From Oasisia sp. SBJ-2009 (lineage: Eukaryota; Annelida; Polychaeta; Sabellida; Siboglinidae): a DNA stretch of 64,000 bases. The DNA is taken from contig OZ024860.1 in NCBI GenBank assembly GCA_964017155.1, positions 51,141,858-51,205,857 on the forward strand, given 5' to 3'. This document shows, one piece after another, positions 46,183-57,096 of this stretch. The position numbers were made by a program, and so were the translations under genes. The notes below the pieces were generated by a model, which ran no database searches, was not told the origin of the DNA, and worked only from the letters and a program-made list of their open reading frames with translations. How positions within the stretch are numbered: the stretch's first letter is position 1; every line of letters starts with the position of its first letter.

Positions 46183-49100
46183 TACCTCAGGGAGTTTGAC
46201 GCCCCTGCCATGCAGAGTTGTAAACCACTGCCTTGTGGTATAGGTTCTTGTCAGAACCGAAGGCTAAGGGAGCAAACCCTAAACAGAAAACCATGTCACT
46301 GTGGCAGCATCAAGGGCGGTTGGTGTATGGAACTCCCAACATCTCTCGACCAGCCACTGCAGGGACACATAGTTTGCGCCTGTCTTGACATGTTCTTGCC
46401 GGTGTGAGACCTCTATTTGTTCCCCGAGAGAGTGTCGCTAGTAACTTGCAAAAGCCAGCGGTACTTCAACAGTTTTTGCTAGCAGCTTCCATGAAATGTA
46501 CAACTGCACGAAACATGATACCGGATCGGCCGTCGCCCGGGTTACCAAGGACCGCGCTGCTCGACCTCATCTTCCGTCGACAGTGGAAAATCAGCTAGGA
46601 AGAAGAAGAAGACAAAGAAGACAACTACTGACAATTGGACAATGGAACGTCAGGACTCTCCTTCGACCGAGAAGGAGCTAACCGACCAGAAAGACGTACG
46701 GCACTAGTAGCAATGGAACTTGCCAAATACAACATCGACATCGCCGCCCTATGTGAAACAAGGTTCTCAGAGTCTGGTAGTCTCGACGACTTGGAATACT
46801 CTTTCTTCTGGAGTGGCAAACCCGAAGGAGAAAGAAGGGAGGCCGGAGTGGGCTTTGCTATCAAAAAGGATATCATCACAAAGCTGACAGAAATGCCACG
46901 GCCAGTAAGTGACAGAATCATGACGATGAGACTACCTCTGAGCAAGGACAACTTTGCTACAATTATCAGCGTGTATGCTCCGACAATGACAAACCCAGAT
47001 GAAAACAAGGAGGACTTCTACAACCAGCTCGCAAGTGTGCTCAGGGGCATCCCTCATACCGATAAGCTACTGCTGATAGGAGACTTCACTGCGAGGATAG
47101 GAAGAGACAATGACAAGTGGCCCTTGGTCATGGGCAAACATGGGATTGGGAAATGCAACTCCAATGGCAAACTTCTACTGGCTCTGTGCTCTGAGTTTGA
47201 ACTGATAGTGACGAACACCATGTTCAAGCAGAAGGATGAACGCAAGACCACCTGGATGCATCCTCGTTCCAAACACTGGCATATGATAGACTTCATCATC
47301 ACGAGGTGTCGGGATAAGATGGACATCCACAGTACCCGAGCCATGCGTGGAGCAAACTGCTGAACCGATCACCAGATGCTGAGATCAAAAGTGGCTTTCC
47401 GAATACGACAAAAGCACAACAGGCAAGGTACAAATAAGCCGACCAAGCTCAATACTGCAAAACTAAGTACCATCAGCCATAGGGAGAGTTTTGAGCAGGA
47501 GATGGACAGTGCTCTCGCCCACTGGGAGGAGAAGGAAAACTCAACACCAGACGAAGAATGGGCAGCTCTGCAGCAGGTTGTGTACAACACAGCCAAGACA
47601 TATCTTGGCAAGCCAGACAGAAAACACCAGGACTGGTTCGACCCCAATGACCAGGAGCTACAGACCCTAATGAGCAGAAGAGATCAAGCCCACCAGAGAG
47701 TGTTGCAAACCAGGAGCACTAGATCCACCACTGCAGCATACAAAGATGCCTGCAGACTGCTACAAAAACACACCCGTGCACTGAAGTCGGACTGGTGGGA
47801 AAGGAAAGCAGTGGAACTGCAGAGAGCTGCCGACAGTAACAACATGAAGGGCTTCTACAATGGACTGAAGGAAGTGTGGGGACCCAAAAAGAAGGGACCT
47901 GTTTAACTAAAATCAACAGACGGAATGGAAACCTTCTCTGACAGCAAGAGAGTTGTGGCAAGATGGAGTGAACACTTCCAGAAGCTACTCAACGTCCCTG
48001 GTGATATATATCACGAAGCTCTGGACAACATCCCGCAGCGCATTACCAAGACAAGCCTTGATGAGATTCCAACTATGGATGAGATGGCTAGAGCAATCGC
48101 CAGCCTGAAAGATGGCAAAGCACCTGGAGGAGATGGAATTCCTGCAGAAGTATGGAAGCATGGAGGAGACAATCTGTTCAGCAGACTGCACCAACTAATC
48201 ACCAATGCCTGGGAGATGGGTTCTGTACCACAAGCATGGAAGGATGCAAGCATTATAACCATCTACAAGAAAGGTGATCGAACAGACGGTGGGAACTATA
48301 GAGGAATCTCTCTTCTTTCCATAGCAGGCAAGATCTTCGCCAGGATCCTCCTCAACAGACTATCTACCCACCTAACACCAGAGGTAGTTCCGGAGACACA
48401 ATGTGGCTTCAGAGGTAACCGGAGCACCGTGGATATGATATTTTGTCTCTGACAACTACAAGAAAAGTGCATTGAGCAGGACCGACCACTGTACATGGTA
48501 TTTGTCGACTTCAGTAAGGCGTTCGATACAGTTGGGAGGACCGGACTATGGCAGCTACTGAAGAAGTATGGCTGCCCAGAGAAGTTCACAACAATGATCG
48601 AGGCACTACATACCGGAATGATGGCGACTGTTAATGTTGGAGGGGAAGTCTCGGAATCGTTCAGGGTCACAAATGGGGTCAAGCAAGGCTGTGTACTGGC
48701 GCCCACGCTCTTTTCCATCTTCCTATCAGCAATGCTCGACAATGCTTTCCGAGACATGGGGGATGGCATCTACATACAGTCCAGACAGAGCGCTGACCTA
48801 TTCAACGTCGCACACTTCAGAGCGAAGACCAAGACTACACGGATACTGATGAGGGAGCTGCTATTCGCAGATGACAGTGCACTGGTTGCACACTCTGCTG
48901 AAGAGATGCAGAAAATAGTGGATGCTTTTTCCAATGCGTCAAAGAAGTTCGGCCTGAAGATTAACATCAAGAAGACCGAGGTGCTGTACCAACCCAACTC
49001 TACAAGAACCCGAGAGGAGGATATCATGGTTGATGGAAACAAGCTGAACTCTGTTATGGAATTCACCTACCTCGGAAGCACTATATCAAGTGACGGATGC

Positions 49101-49690
49101 ATTGACGATGAAATACAGAGGAAGATGGCCAAGGCTAGTGCATCTTTCGGCCGACTACGCCAGAGACTCTGGAACAACCACCATGTGTCCATGCGGGTTA
49201 AAGGCAAGTTACACCGTGCAATTGTGCTGTCCACCCTCCTATACGGAGCCGAGGCCTGGACAGTGTACAGACGACAGGTGAAAAAGTTGCATGCCTTCAT
49301 GATGCGACATCTGCGTTCGATCATGAGGATAACCTGGACGGACAAAGTGACAAACAAGGAAATACTCGAACGGACAGGGCTGCCATCTATGGAAGATCTT
49401 CTGATCAGAAAGAATCTCCGGTGGACTGGACACCTCATGAGGATGTCATCAGACAGGCTACCGAAGCAGGTTCTCTACTCCCAACTGTCTTCTGGTCACA
49501 GAAAGAGAGGGCGCCCTCGTCTCCGGTTTAAAGATACCATCATGAGAAACCTGAAGCTGAGAGACATAAAGATCGACTCCTGGACATCACTCTCACAGCA
49601 GAGAGACAAATGGAGAGCAAGAGTCAAGTGATGGAAGCAGTCTTTGTCGCTTCGCGACCGACAATGGATGTACAACATGGATGACGGTTG
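46183..49690 (+). mobile_element. RTE-like LINE, nearly full length
   Basis: A 5' region with an open stretch (46183-46407, LREFDAPAMQSCKPLPCGIG) precedes the endonuclease start TIGQWNVRTLL near 46630. Endonuclease, linker, RT and C-terminal domain follow in order to 49631. Damage is slight: one extra T near 46663 and three in-frame stops. I place it in the RTE-like assemblage (RTE/RTEX/Proto2) from motif layout only. No 3' microsatellite tail or target duplication was found. Confidence 0.85.
46635..49631 (+). pseudogene. RTE-like endonuclease-RT polyprotein, three stops
   Basis: All of 46635-49631 is in one frame except stops at 47361-47363 (TGA), 47904-47906 (TAA) and 48450-48452 (TGA). 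Endonuclease blocks: CETRF near 46755, SVYAPTMTNP near 46972, GDFTARIGRD near 47080 (usual GDFN), TWMHPRSKHWHMIDFII near 47250. RT blocks: KAPGGDGIPAEVWK near 48118, GNYRGISLLSIAGK near 48292, QCGFRGNRST near 48400, VDFSKAFDTV near 48506, NGVKQGCVLAPTLFSIFL near 48672, LLFADDSALVAHS near 48860. The C-terminus has LRWTGHLMRMSSDRLP and RKRGRPR. It would nick DNA and reverse-transcribe its RNA if read through. Confidence 0.88.
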
Positions 49691-50149
49691 AAAGAACTAT
49701 TTGTGAAGAAATAACAACAATTATTAATATTGGAAACTGGCTTAGGAGAGAAATACTGACTCTGACAGAGAGACAAGAGACGCAGTAAGCAATTGCATCA
49801 GAATAATATGTCAAGTACCCAGGTAGATTATATATAGTATACAAGGACAACAGGAAATGAGCGTGGAAACTGGCATTAAAATACAAACGACAATCATTGT
49901 ATTCAAAAGGGGGATGGTTAGAATACGTGGATAAAATAAGTGAAAACAGACTAAAAAAAAGACAGCAAAGGGCAAGAGACCGTTGCATACGACAATCAAG
50001 CATATACATTGTTACTGAGCAGACATACAGTGTTTACTAATGTATCTAAGGTATACCCATATTTCTATGACTGCAACCCTGGAAACATATGTGCATATAT
50101 AGCTGTGCACCTTGTGAACACACCACGCAATTCACCACTTTTTACTGCA
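49691..50149. other. Non-coding intron
   Basis: AT-rich. The 138-codon minus-strand frame 49593-50009 begins in this region, runs into the LINE antisense strand and shows no domain. Confidence 0.4.
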
Positions 50150-50255
50150 ATGTTTTCATTCATTCAATGGAGCGAATTGGAGCAATGTAGAGAGAAAAAA
50201 CTTAACTTGCCCGCGGTTCGACACGGTAGGAAGAGATTCGTGACTAGATTATCTT
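50150..50255 (-). mobile_element. SINE family B, fragment beside an LRR exon
   Basis: On the minus strand GTGTCGAACCGCGGGCAAG and a TTTTTTCTCTCTACATTG stretch match the B-box-to-tail part of 31737-31915 and 26845-26940. It ends about 15-20 bp beyond the splice donor of the LRR exon at 50272-50343. Confidence 0.5.
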
Positions 50256-50271
50256 AATAAGGTGAACTTAC

Positions 50272-50343
50272 ATCAGTGTCTGAAGTGTCGCGTTCTGCTG
50301 GAGTGTGTCAAACAGTTGGACATCCAATTCAGAGCCAGTCAGA
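50272..50343 (-). CDS. LRR exon, 72 bp, shortened by four codons
   Basis: Acceptor TCTCCTTCAG, then T plus 23 codons reading LTGSELDVQLFDTLQQNATL then QTL, ending AT before GTAAGTTC. Compared with sister exons it lacks 12 bp in the helix region (the MEQLC part), so phase is kept. A 24-residue repeat is the lower size limit of LRRs. Acceptor context is identical to sister exons. Confidence 0.75.
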
Positions 50344-50859
50344 CTGAAGGAGAAACATCGGTAGCTACATTAGCGATACCTTTTAGACATTGTTATTTCA
50401 ACTGCAATCATTAGTATAATAACCCAATTAGGGTAATTGCTACCTTTTTCTAAAATGATCCTTCCAAAGTGTTATCATAATTAGGTACATTCACCAGTTA
50501 TAAGAATTACTTTCTGATCAATATCTTAATGATACATAACGATATGCATGATCTTATATGTCAAAATAGTTATAAGATGTGAACTAAACTAGAACCATTA
50601 ACAAAACATTTCGAATTGAGCTTCGTTTTTGTATATGTGCCTTATTTTGTTTAAGTAATACATTTAATAATTCCAACATTTTATACATTTTATATTTGGC
50701 GGCCGAAAATAAAGAATGTAGCACTGATATTAAAACAGTATCAGGCAATTAAGTAAGGTAAGTACACCAGCACATAATGACATCAATGTGTTGATAGTAA
50801 TGATGACAACAGCATCAACAAAATCTAGAAGTCTAATACTAACAGATAATTACGCCAAT
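50344..50859. other. Non-coding intron
   Basis: Nothing recognised. Confidence 0.4.
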
Positions 50860-50990
50860 TTATTTTTATTTGATAACTCGTGGAGTATTCAATTGCGCAC
50901 ACACAAACCAGCGAAATCGGAGGTTACATGTTTTTGCTAGGTCATGTCAAAGGTCAAACCATTTGTTTTATATTTTAAAATAATTGGTAC
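50860..50990 (+). repeat. Dispersed repeat R1, partial copy
   Basis: Shares GTATTCAATTGC-CACA, CGGAGGTTACATGTTTTTG and TCAAAGGTCAAA with 21260-21390 and 51300-51420. It ends before the second half of the repeat. Confidence 0.65.
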
Positions 50991-51081
50991 ATGAATTCAT
51001 GAATACGAACAAATACACAGCATTTATGTTTCGCCCAATTGTTTGAATACTGTTGTCAAATGCACGCTCACATGCATGCTT

Positions 51082-51084
<3 letters not shown>

Positions 51085-51112
<28 letters not shown>
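51085..51112 (+). repeat. CACG microsatellite
   Basis: A short run of CACG tetranucleotides. Confidence 0.85.
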
Positions 51113-51274
51113 CAGTACACCAGCACATAATGACATCAATTTGTGGATACTGGAAAGTAATGGTGATAAAAAAACACCTAGGACGTTAGCTACCGTTTGC
51201 ATGCTTACATAACATTATGACTGTAGTTATTGGCCTATTGTTCAGCATTAATGCGGTACAATACATGTTTTTAA

Positions 51275-51660
51275 AATTCATAACATAACTCTTGAAGTTG
51301 TAAATTATGCACGATAAAACTTCGACATATTCTTGCTATATATGTATGTTTCTCATATAAATAATTCAGCGAAATCGGTGGTTACATATATTTTGCTATG
51401 CCAGATCAAAAGTAAACCATTTAAAAATTGTTCTTCAAGTAGGTGGACAATTACATTAGCTGTAAAATGACACCAACGTCAAATATGTAAGTAACCTAGA
51501 AGTGAAGTTATGACAACTGGAAGGTCGTCATGTATAAAGGTCGGGTCAAAGGTTGATGACCTATGTCACTGGACCTAAAGGTCAGACTGACCTAAAACTT
51601 GGTGGGACGCGTATACCCACGATCACAAACCAATACACACAATGTACTTAAAATTGGAGA
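51275..51660 (+). repeat. Dispersed repeat R1, copy 3
   Basis: Matches 21250-21650 over nearly its whole length: CATATTCTTGCTATATATGT, AAATGACACCAAC, AGAAGTGAAGTTATGACA, GGTCAAAGGTTGATGACCT, AAGGTCAGACTGACCT, CAAACCAATACAC. It abuts the poly-G start of the LRR tandem unit. Confidence 0.75.
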
Positions 51661-53235
51661 CGGGGGGGGGGGACAAATTAAGGTTATCAAAGTACCTTTT
51701 CAAATGATGGTGAAACTTTGTAATATCTGCAACTGATATAACACTAGTATACTTGGCAGGATTGTTGCTTGTGTCAAGAGTACTAGACAAGCAACAGATA
51801 CATTTAAGGTGCTTTCCACCAGGAGTTTAAATGGCCCCCTATGCGTTATGTTATATCCTTTAAAAAAAGTCTCACTGTCCCAACGAGACAAGCACACAAC
51901 AGCCAAATAAGTAACAATTCATGGTTAAATTATGTGGTGACCGTTACCCGAATAAATTCCAGAACGATGTGCTACCTCAAACGTATATTTCAATGGTTGT
52001 GTATATAATTAACTTACCTTTAAAAAGGCTGTGTCATGTGTTTATGGAAATATTTTTTTTAAAGTATGTTTTGGTGTGGATCTGTCACCTGCTATCGTAT
52101 GTGTAGTGTGCCACATCAGGCCACCATCAATAACGTGACAAATATTCAATTATTTTGGAAAGTCGCAACAATCATAAAGTTACAATGATTGTTTATCCGT
52201 TTAATTTCTACTGAGTTCAAAGTAGATGCATGGCGCAATTGTCAAACACTAATAGTGCTGCCTTAGACTCTTATTAGTATGAACCAGGTACCAATCAAAA
52301 TAATGCATCAAGCTAAAAGCGTTTATCACTATCTGATTAAATACATATTCATGTATTAAACAAGTGCCTCTGTCACCAAATGTAATGGTGATTATTCACT
52401 CCTGCACCATTTCAGAAGCGATGTGCAATTACAGTTAACATGTATTGTATCTCCATTAAAATGATGTATAACATATCGTTGTGAAATGGTGCTCTAACTG
52501 TGGAACGAACAAAACTATTGCCTATTTCAGCCTTCTGAAATTACTACGTACACAACATAAACACGTAGGTTTTAACACTCAGTCACTGGAGTATATAATG
52601 GAAAGGATAACTATACAGGGTTTGCCTCAAAGCAACATCAACATATCTTGAAACAGTGAATAATATATTCCTGATATAGAGTGAAACTCCTGGGTTAGAC
52701 CAAGTTGGTTTGGAATAAACTACCTGAAACCTGAATGTTCAAAAAGGTGATAAAGAGAATAGCAAATTTACATTAAATGTAAAGTAAAATATTAATCTGA
52801 TATGTAAACAATGTACACCTACTTCAACACCTGGAGTGTCGTGTTCTGCTTCAGTGCACCACACAGCTGCTCCATCAGATTGATGTCCAATGTACAGCCA
52901 CTCAAGCTGAATGTGAAATAGTAGCACGATTAATAACACAGTTCCTGTAATAACACTTAGTCCGCAACTCACTTAGTCCGCACTAAAATAAATAAATATA
53001 ACAAAAGTAAGATACAAAAGTAGTTCAGATATATGTGATAGTGAGGTTTTGATATACCAGATGTTATAAGATGCCAATGAAAAGAATTGAAACACATATT
53101 TACTGACAGGCTTTTACATGATTAGGTGATTTTTGATTAAACATTCTCTTTGGAATGGTAAATTTCAGTTGTAGCAGGTAAAGGGCTGAATATAAGCAAA
53201 CACGTTTACTCCGGAGAAAATGGATATGCAATTAA
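51661..53235 (-). repeat. LRR tandem unit, copy 1 (left part)
   Basis: Begins with 13 G at 51660-51672 and TTAAGGTTATCAAAGTACC, and runs nearly identical to 57258-58795, including the LRR exon. It is interrupted at 53236 by a LINE, and its remainder is at 57097-57240. Confidence 0.9.
52823..52906 (-). CDS. LRR exon, 84 bp (copy 1 of the tandem unit)
   Basis: Acceptor ACATTCAG, then C plus 27 codons reading LSGCTLDINLMEQLCGAL then KQNTTLQVL, ending AA before the donor GTAGGTGTA. It keeps every LRR consensus position except CDAL to CGAL. The donor GTAGGT is weaker than the GTAAGT of its sisters. Its sequence is identical to 58383-58466, so the duplication is recent. Confidence 0.82.
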
Positions 53236-56200
53236 TAATAATAATAATAATAAAATAAACGTATATAGCGCCAAATCTAGCTTAAAAACTATTCAGGGCG
53301 CTTTACATGATAACATGATAACATGTTCTTAAAACGAATTACCCAAATGTATAACTAAAACAAAATTAACTGTATATTATATAAAAGTGCATAAAGACAG
53401 ACAAATAAAAACATTATAAATAAATAAATATAGAAAGGCTAAACAAAAAAAATACACAAGGTCATTTAGGCAGAAGTAATGTTCTCTTCGATGCATTGTC
53501 TCTTCATTTAATTATTTCTGCATCAGCCAAAGTTGTGTTTAAAATATAGCGTCTTTAAGGCATTCTTAAAAGAGTTCTCATTGCACAGTTCTCGTAATGA
53601 GAACGGTAGTCTGTTCCACAGGTCCGGAGCAGCTGCGGGGAAACTCGCATCTCCAGCTTTGCATTTTGTATTAGGTCTTTTAAGCTGTTTGGTTCCCTCT
53701 GACCGAAGTGCTCTGGTTGGCGTGTAGATGCAAATAAGGTCACGCAAGTACACTGATCCACGACAGTTGACTGCTCTGTGGACGAGTAACATTATTTTGA
53801 AACAGACACGTTCCCGGACCGGCAGCCAATGGAGTTCCTTCAGTACAGGCGTGATGTTGGAGTATTTTGGCACGCGCATGATCAGTCTAGCGGCAGTATT
53901 TTGAAGACGCTGTAGTCGGGCAAAGTTCTTGTCAACTGTGCCATATAGCAGAGAATTACAGTAGTCAAGCCTTGATGTCACGAGTGCGTTGACCACCCTC
54001 TCCCTCGTCGGCCTTGGCAAGAACTTGTTAATTTGACCGATGTGATGGATGTGATAATAGCAGCATCGAACAATTTCTGATGTGTTGGCAGACATGTTCA
54101 TGTGATTGTCCAAGTACACACCAAGGTTTTTCGCTTTATCAACGGCTTGGATGAGTGCACCACCAACACTGATGCTAAGTTCTTTAATAATTTTTTTTGC
54201 AGATACAGACACAATCGGAAGGAACTCAGTTTTCTGATCATTTACTTTAAGATAATTTGAGGTGAGCCACTCTCGAATTTCCATTATGCAGTCTTGAAGA
54301 CGCTGTATGGCTTCGGATAGTGACGTAGGATTGAGATCAAACACATGCATCAATTGCAGGTCATCAGCGTAGTGGTGAAACTTGATGCCGTGTTTTCTGA
54401 TGACATCGCCGACTGGTTGGACATACAATGAGAACAGTGCTGGCCCCAGCACGGATCCCTGCGGCAGTCCTGTGGTACACGTGTAGTTTTCTGATGTAGC
54501 CTGACCAATCACAACCCTCTGTTTGCGGTCCTGCAGATAGGATGCAACCCACCGTAGGGCGTAACCCTGAATACCATAACGTTTGCTGAGCCGATTGAGT
54601 AGTATGGTGTGGTCAATTGTGTCGAAAGCTGAACTCAGGTCAAGTAGGACAAGCAGAGTACCTTTTTTGCGATCCAAGGCCGCCCGGATATCGCTGCAGA
54701 CTCTCAACAATGCGGTTTCTGTTGCATGTAGTCTTCGATATGCAGACTGGAATGGTTCGTGTAGGTTTTGTGAATCAAGATGATCAGACAATCGCAGAGC
54801 AACGACCTTTTCAATAACATTGGATAGATGAGAGAGAGTGCTAACGGGTCGATAGTTACGTAGAATATCACGGTCTAAAGACGGCTTCTTTAATAATGGG
54901 TGAACACAGGCCATCTTTAGAGCAGATGGCATTGTCCCTTCCTCCAATGACTTATTAGTAATAGCGGTGATGACCGGCACCAATGATGACAGGCACTGCT
55001 GAATCTGTTTGCGTGGCAGCGGATCAAGTTCACAGGTATTAGTTAGACCTAACACAATCTTTTCTATTTCGACAACAGATGTTGGCTCGAACGAAACGAG
55101 TGGTTCTGTGAAGCACGTTTTCTCTACCAGTAGTGGGTTTAACGAGCGCGGCACTTCTAGCTCTGCATGAATCATTCGCACTTTCTCACTGAAGTGTTGT
55201 GCAAACCTGCTACAACCATCTTCAGTGGAGCAACATTCTGGGTAGATGGCCTTCTGTTTAGCTCCCAAGGACCTGACAAGCCTGAACATCGACTTGTTGT
55301 CAGCGCCCTGCAGTGTGTCCTGATAGTGTTTGCAATTTGCCTTGGCTATGCAGGCCGTTGACGCATTTCGGGCCTCAACATAGAGCTGGCGGTAAACTTC
55401 GAGTTTGGTCGACCTCCAGCGATGCTCACACTGGCGCTTCTTCTCTCTAGCTTCTTTCACATCGTTGGTGTACCACGGACATGGCCTAGCCCTTCGTCTC
55501 ACTCTGTTCGTGATTGGGGCGTGTTTTTCAAGGACCGTCCGGAGGGCTGTGTCATAGTCTTTAACCATCTCTTGAGTGTTTTCAAGATGCCTTTGCAGCA
55601 GTTGTTGGCACTGGTAGGCAATGTCATCCGCGAAATGTTCGATTTGCAGCTGACGAAAGTCTCTGACAGGAACATTAACAGGGGGCATGGACGGTCTGCA
55701 CATTTCTAGCATACAGTCAATGCAGTGGTGATCAGCTATTGACATAGGCTTTACTGTAACTGATGCCACTGATTGGTCAACAGCCCGACTGATCACGAGG
55801 TCGAGGATGTGTCCGTGTATATGTGTCGGAGTTTTCACATGTTGAATTAAACCAAATGTGTCTAATAGATCAATTAGTTTGTCAGCCTTTGAAGGGTCAT
55901 CGTAGTGAATATTAAAATCACCGACAACTACTGCTGGCACAACAGAGAGTGTAATGTCACTGAAAAACGTTTCAAGTTCATTTATGAAATCAGTGACTGT
56001 GCCCGAGTTCTTGGTTGACACAAGTGGATGGTACACAACGTAAACATCGAAAGGGCGTACGTTGGTTCCCGTTAGGCGAGCACGCAGTAGTTCCATGTGT
56101 TTAAAACATGGCGATGCGAGTAGTTTGCATGAGTATGTTTCACGATGAAGTAGACCGACACCACCGCCTCTGCCGCGCTGCCTTGGCATATGGACGAAAC

Positions 56201-57096
56201 TGTAGCCGTCAGGAGCAAGTTCAGTGATAATAGCTGAATCACCACCTCGCTTCAGCCACGTCTCGGTGATTGCAAGAATATCTATGTCGTCATCCCGAAC
56301 ATATTCATTAATCAGCATCGTTTTGTTCCTGACACTCTGCGCATTCATTAAAACAATACGTATCTGCTCTCCTGTCACTGCTGGTGGCACTGCTGTCGCT
56401 TCCACCGTTTGTGGCACTGCTGTCACTATTGTCTTCGCTGCTGTTATTGCTGATGGTGATGCCCCGACCGGTAGCGCGACACGGCTGACCGCACCCGTGT
56501 TATTGCAAGGCAACTTTGGAGATACAACAATCTTAGTAAACGGACGAATCGTGTCTGTTGGAATATGAATTAGATTCTTGATATCATGTCTGGTAAATGT
56601 CCCTTTTCTGGTGTCAGTAGGCCTGGCTGATGTAGTTGGCCGCACTGAAAGACGCACATGTATGGGTCGTTGTTTGTGGGTGCCCCCCCCCCCGGCAACC
56701 GCGATTAGTGGGTCGACGGAGTGCCACCCCCGCGTCACAGGCAGATCTCCAGGCCGCATGGTTGAGACGGACATGTGTGGTGGTCCGTAACCAATACAGG
56801 TGTTCACTGGTCATGGTTGAAGAGGTAACAATGTTCTCTTTGTCTGCTTTACACATTACCGATCACCAACTTGTCAGTGAGACACAGGTGCAATGACAAT
56901 AGTGAAATGTAAATCTCTCAAAATACTAAAAAGTCACACTCACAGGCTAAAACCACGTTGTGTAATAGCTTCTTGGTGCATTCATGAAACACCTACACAC
57001 AAATTTGTGTCTTGTCAAATAGCAGAAATGTAAATAATCAACACCACATACAGAGCTTGTACTGGTGCAGCCACGTAGGCGCCAACCATTCACTGC
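53236..57096 (-). mobile_element. CR1/L2-like LINE, full-length and apparently intact
   Basis: The minus-strand element runs from about 57096 to a TTA-repeat tail at 53236-53255. The comparison with tandem copy 2 defines the insertion: copy 2 reads GCAATTATCAAACACCTG where copy 1 breaks after GCAATTA and resumes at AAACCTGTTTGCC. It has a 5' UTR of about 290 bp, one long ORF and about 290 bp of 3' UTR with a GCGC hairpin. It is younger than the duplication, because copy 2 lacks it. Confidence 0.88.
53523..56807 (-). CDS. LINE endonuclease-reverse transcriptase, 1094 aa
   Basis: Single uninterrupted frame. Residues 1-145 are a Pro/Ala/Val/Thr-rich N-terminal region. The APE-type endonuclease starts at about 150 (MNAQSVRNKT at 154, ITETWL near 178, GDFN at 296-299, SIADHHC near 350). 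RT follows with NYRPVSTLSHL near 655, FQSAYRRLHATETALLRV, LLDLSSAFDTIDH (FDTIDH from 728), GLPQGSVLGPALFSLYV near 782 and YADD at 813-816. The L2-type C-terminus has LDYCNSLLYG, LQRLQNTAARLI and LHWLPVRERVCFKI. The start ATG is uncertain. The protein would drive target-primed retrotransposition. Confidence 0.9.
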   Translation of the reverse strand: MNTCIGYGPPHMSVSTMRPGDLPVTRGWHSVDPLIAVAGGGGTHKQRPIHVRLSVRPTTSARPTDTRKGTFTRHDIKNLIHIPTDTIRPFTKIVVSPKLPCNNTGAVSRVALPVGASPSAITAAKTIVTAVPQTVEATAVPPAVTGEQIRIVLMNAQSVRNKTMLINEYVRDDDIDILAITETWLKRGGDSAIITELAPDGYSFVHMPRQRGRGGGVGLLHRETYSCKLLASPCFKHMELLRARLTGTNVRPFDVYVVYHPLVSTKNSGTVTDFINELETFFSDITLSVVPAVVVGDFNIHYDDPSKADKLIDLLDTFGLIQHVKTPTHIHGHILDLVISRAVDQSVASVTVKPMSIADHHCIDCMLEMCRPSMPPVNVPVRDFRQLQIEHFADDIAYQCQQLLQRHLENTQEMVKDYDTALRTVLEKHAPITNRVRRRARPCPWYTNDVKEAREKKRQCEHRWRSTKLEVYRQLYVEARNASTACIAKANCKHYQDTLQGADNKSMFRLVRSLGAKQKAIYPECCSTEDGCSRFAQHFSEKVRMIHAELEVPRSLNPLLVEKTCFTEPLVSFEPTSVVEIEKIVLGLTNTCELDPLPRKQIQQCLSSLVPVITAITNKSLEEGTMPSALKMACVHPLLKKPSLDRDILRNYRPVSTLSHLSNVIEKVVALRLSDHLDSQNLHEPFQSAYRRLHATETALLRVCSDIRAALDRKKGTLLVLLDLSSAFDTIDHTILLNRLSKRYGIQGYALRWVASYLQDRKQRVVIGQATSENYTCTTGLPQGSVLGPALFSLYVQPVGDVIRKHGIKFHHYADDLQLMHVFDLNPTSLSEAIQRLQDCIMEIREWLTSNYLKVNDQKTEFLPIVSVSAKKIIKELSISVGGALIQAVDKAKNLGVYLDNHMNMSANTSEIVRCCYYHIHHIGQINKFLPRPTRERVVNALVTSRLDYCNSLLYGTVDKNFARLQRLQNTAARLIMRVPKYSNITPVLKELHWLPVRERVCFKIMLLVHRAVNCRGSVYLRDLICIYTPTRALRSEGTKQLKRPNTKCKAGDASFPAAAPDLWNRLPFSLRELCNENSFKNALKTLYFKHNFG

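Noticed and set aside
46625..49438. Minus-strand frames of 60-157 codons
   Set aside because: Shadows of the RTE-like polyprotein on the other strand.
49593..50009. 138-codon minus-strand hydrophobic frame
   Set aside because: AT-rich chance frame partly antisense to LINE sequence; no domain or signal.
52739..52972. Minus-strand 77-codon open frame over the LRR exon (and its twin at 58323-58532)
   Set aside because: It is in a different frame from the LRR and ignores the splice sites; the spliced frame gives the conserved LRR.
56224..56896. Plus-strand frames of 70-114 codons
   Set aside because: Shadows of the intact LINE ORF on the minus strand.
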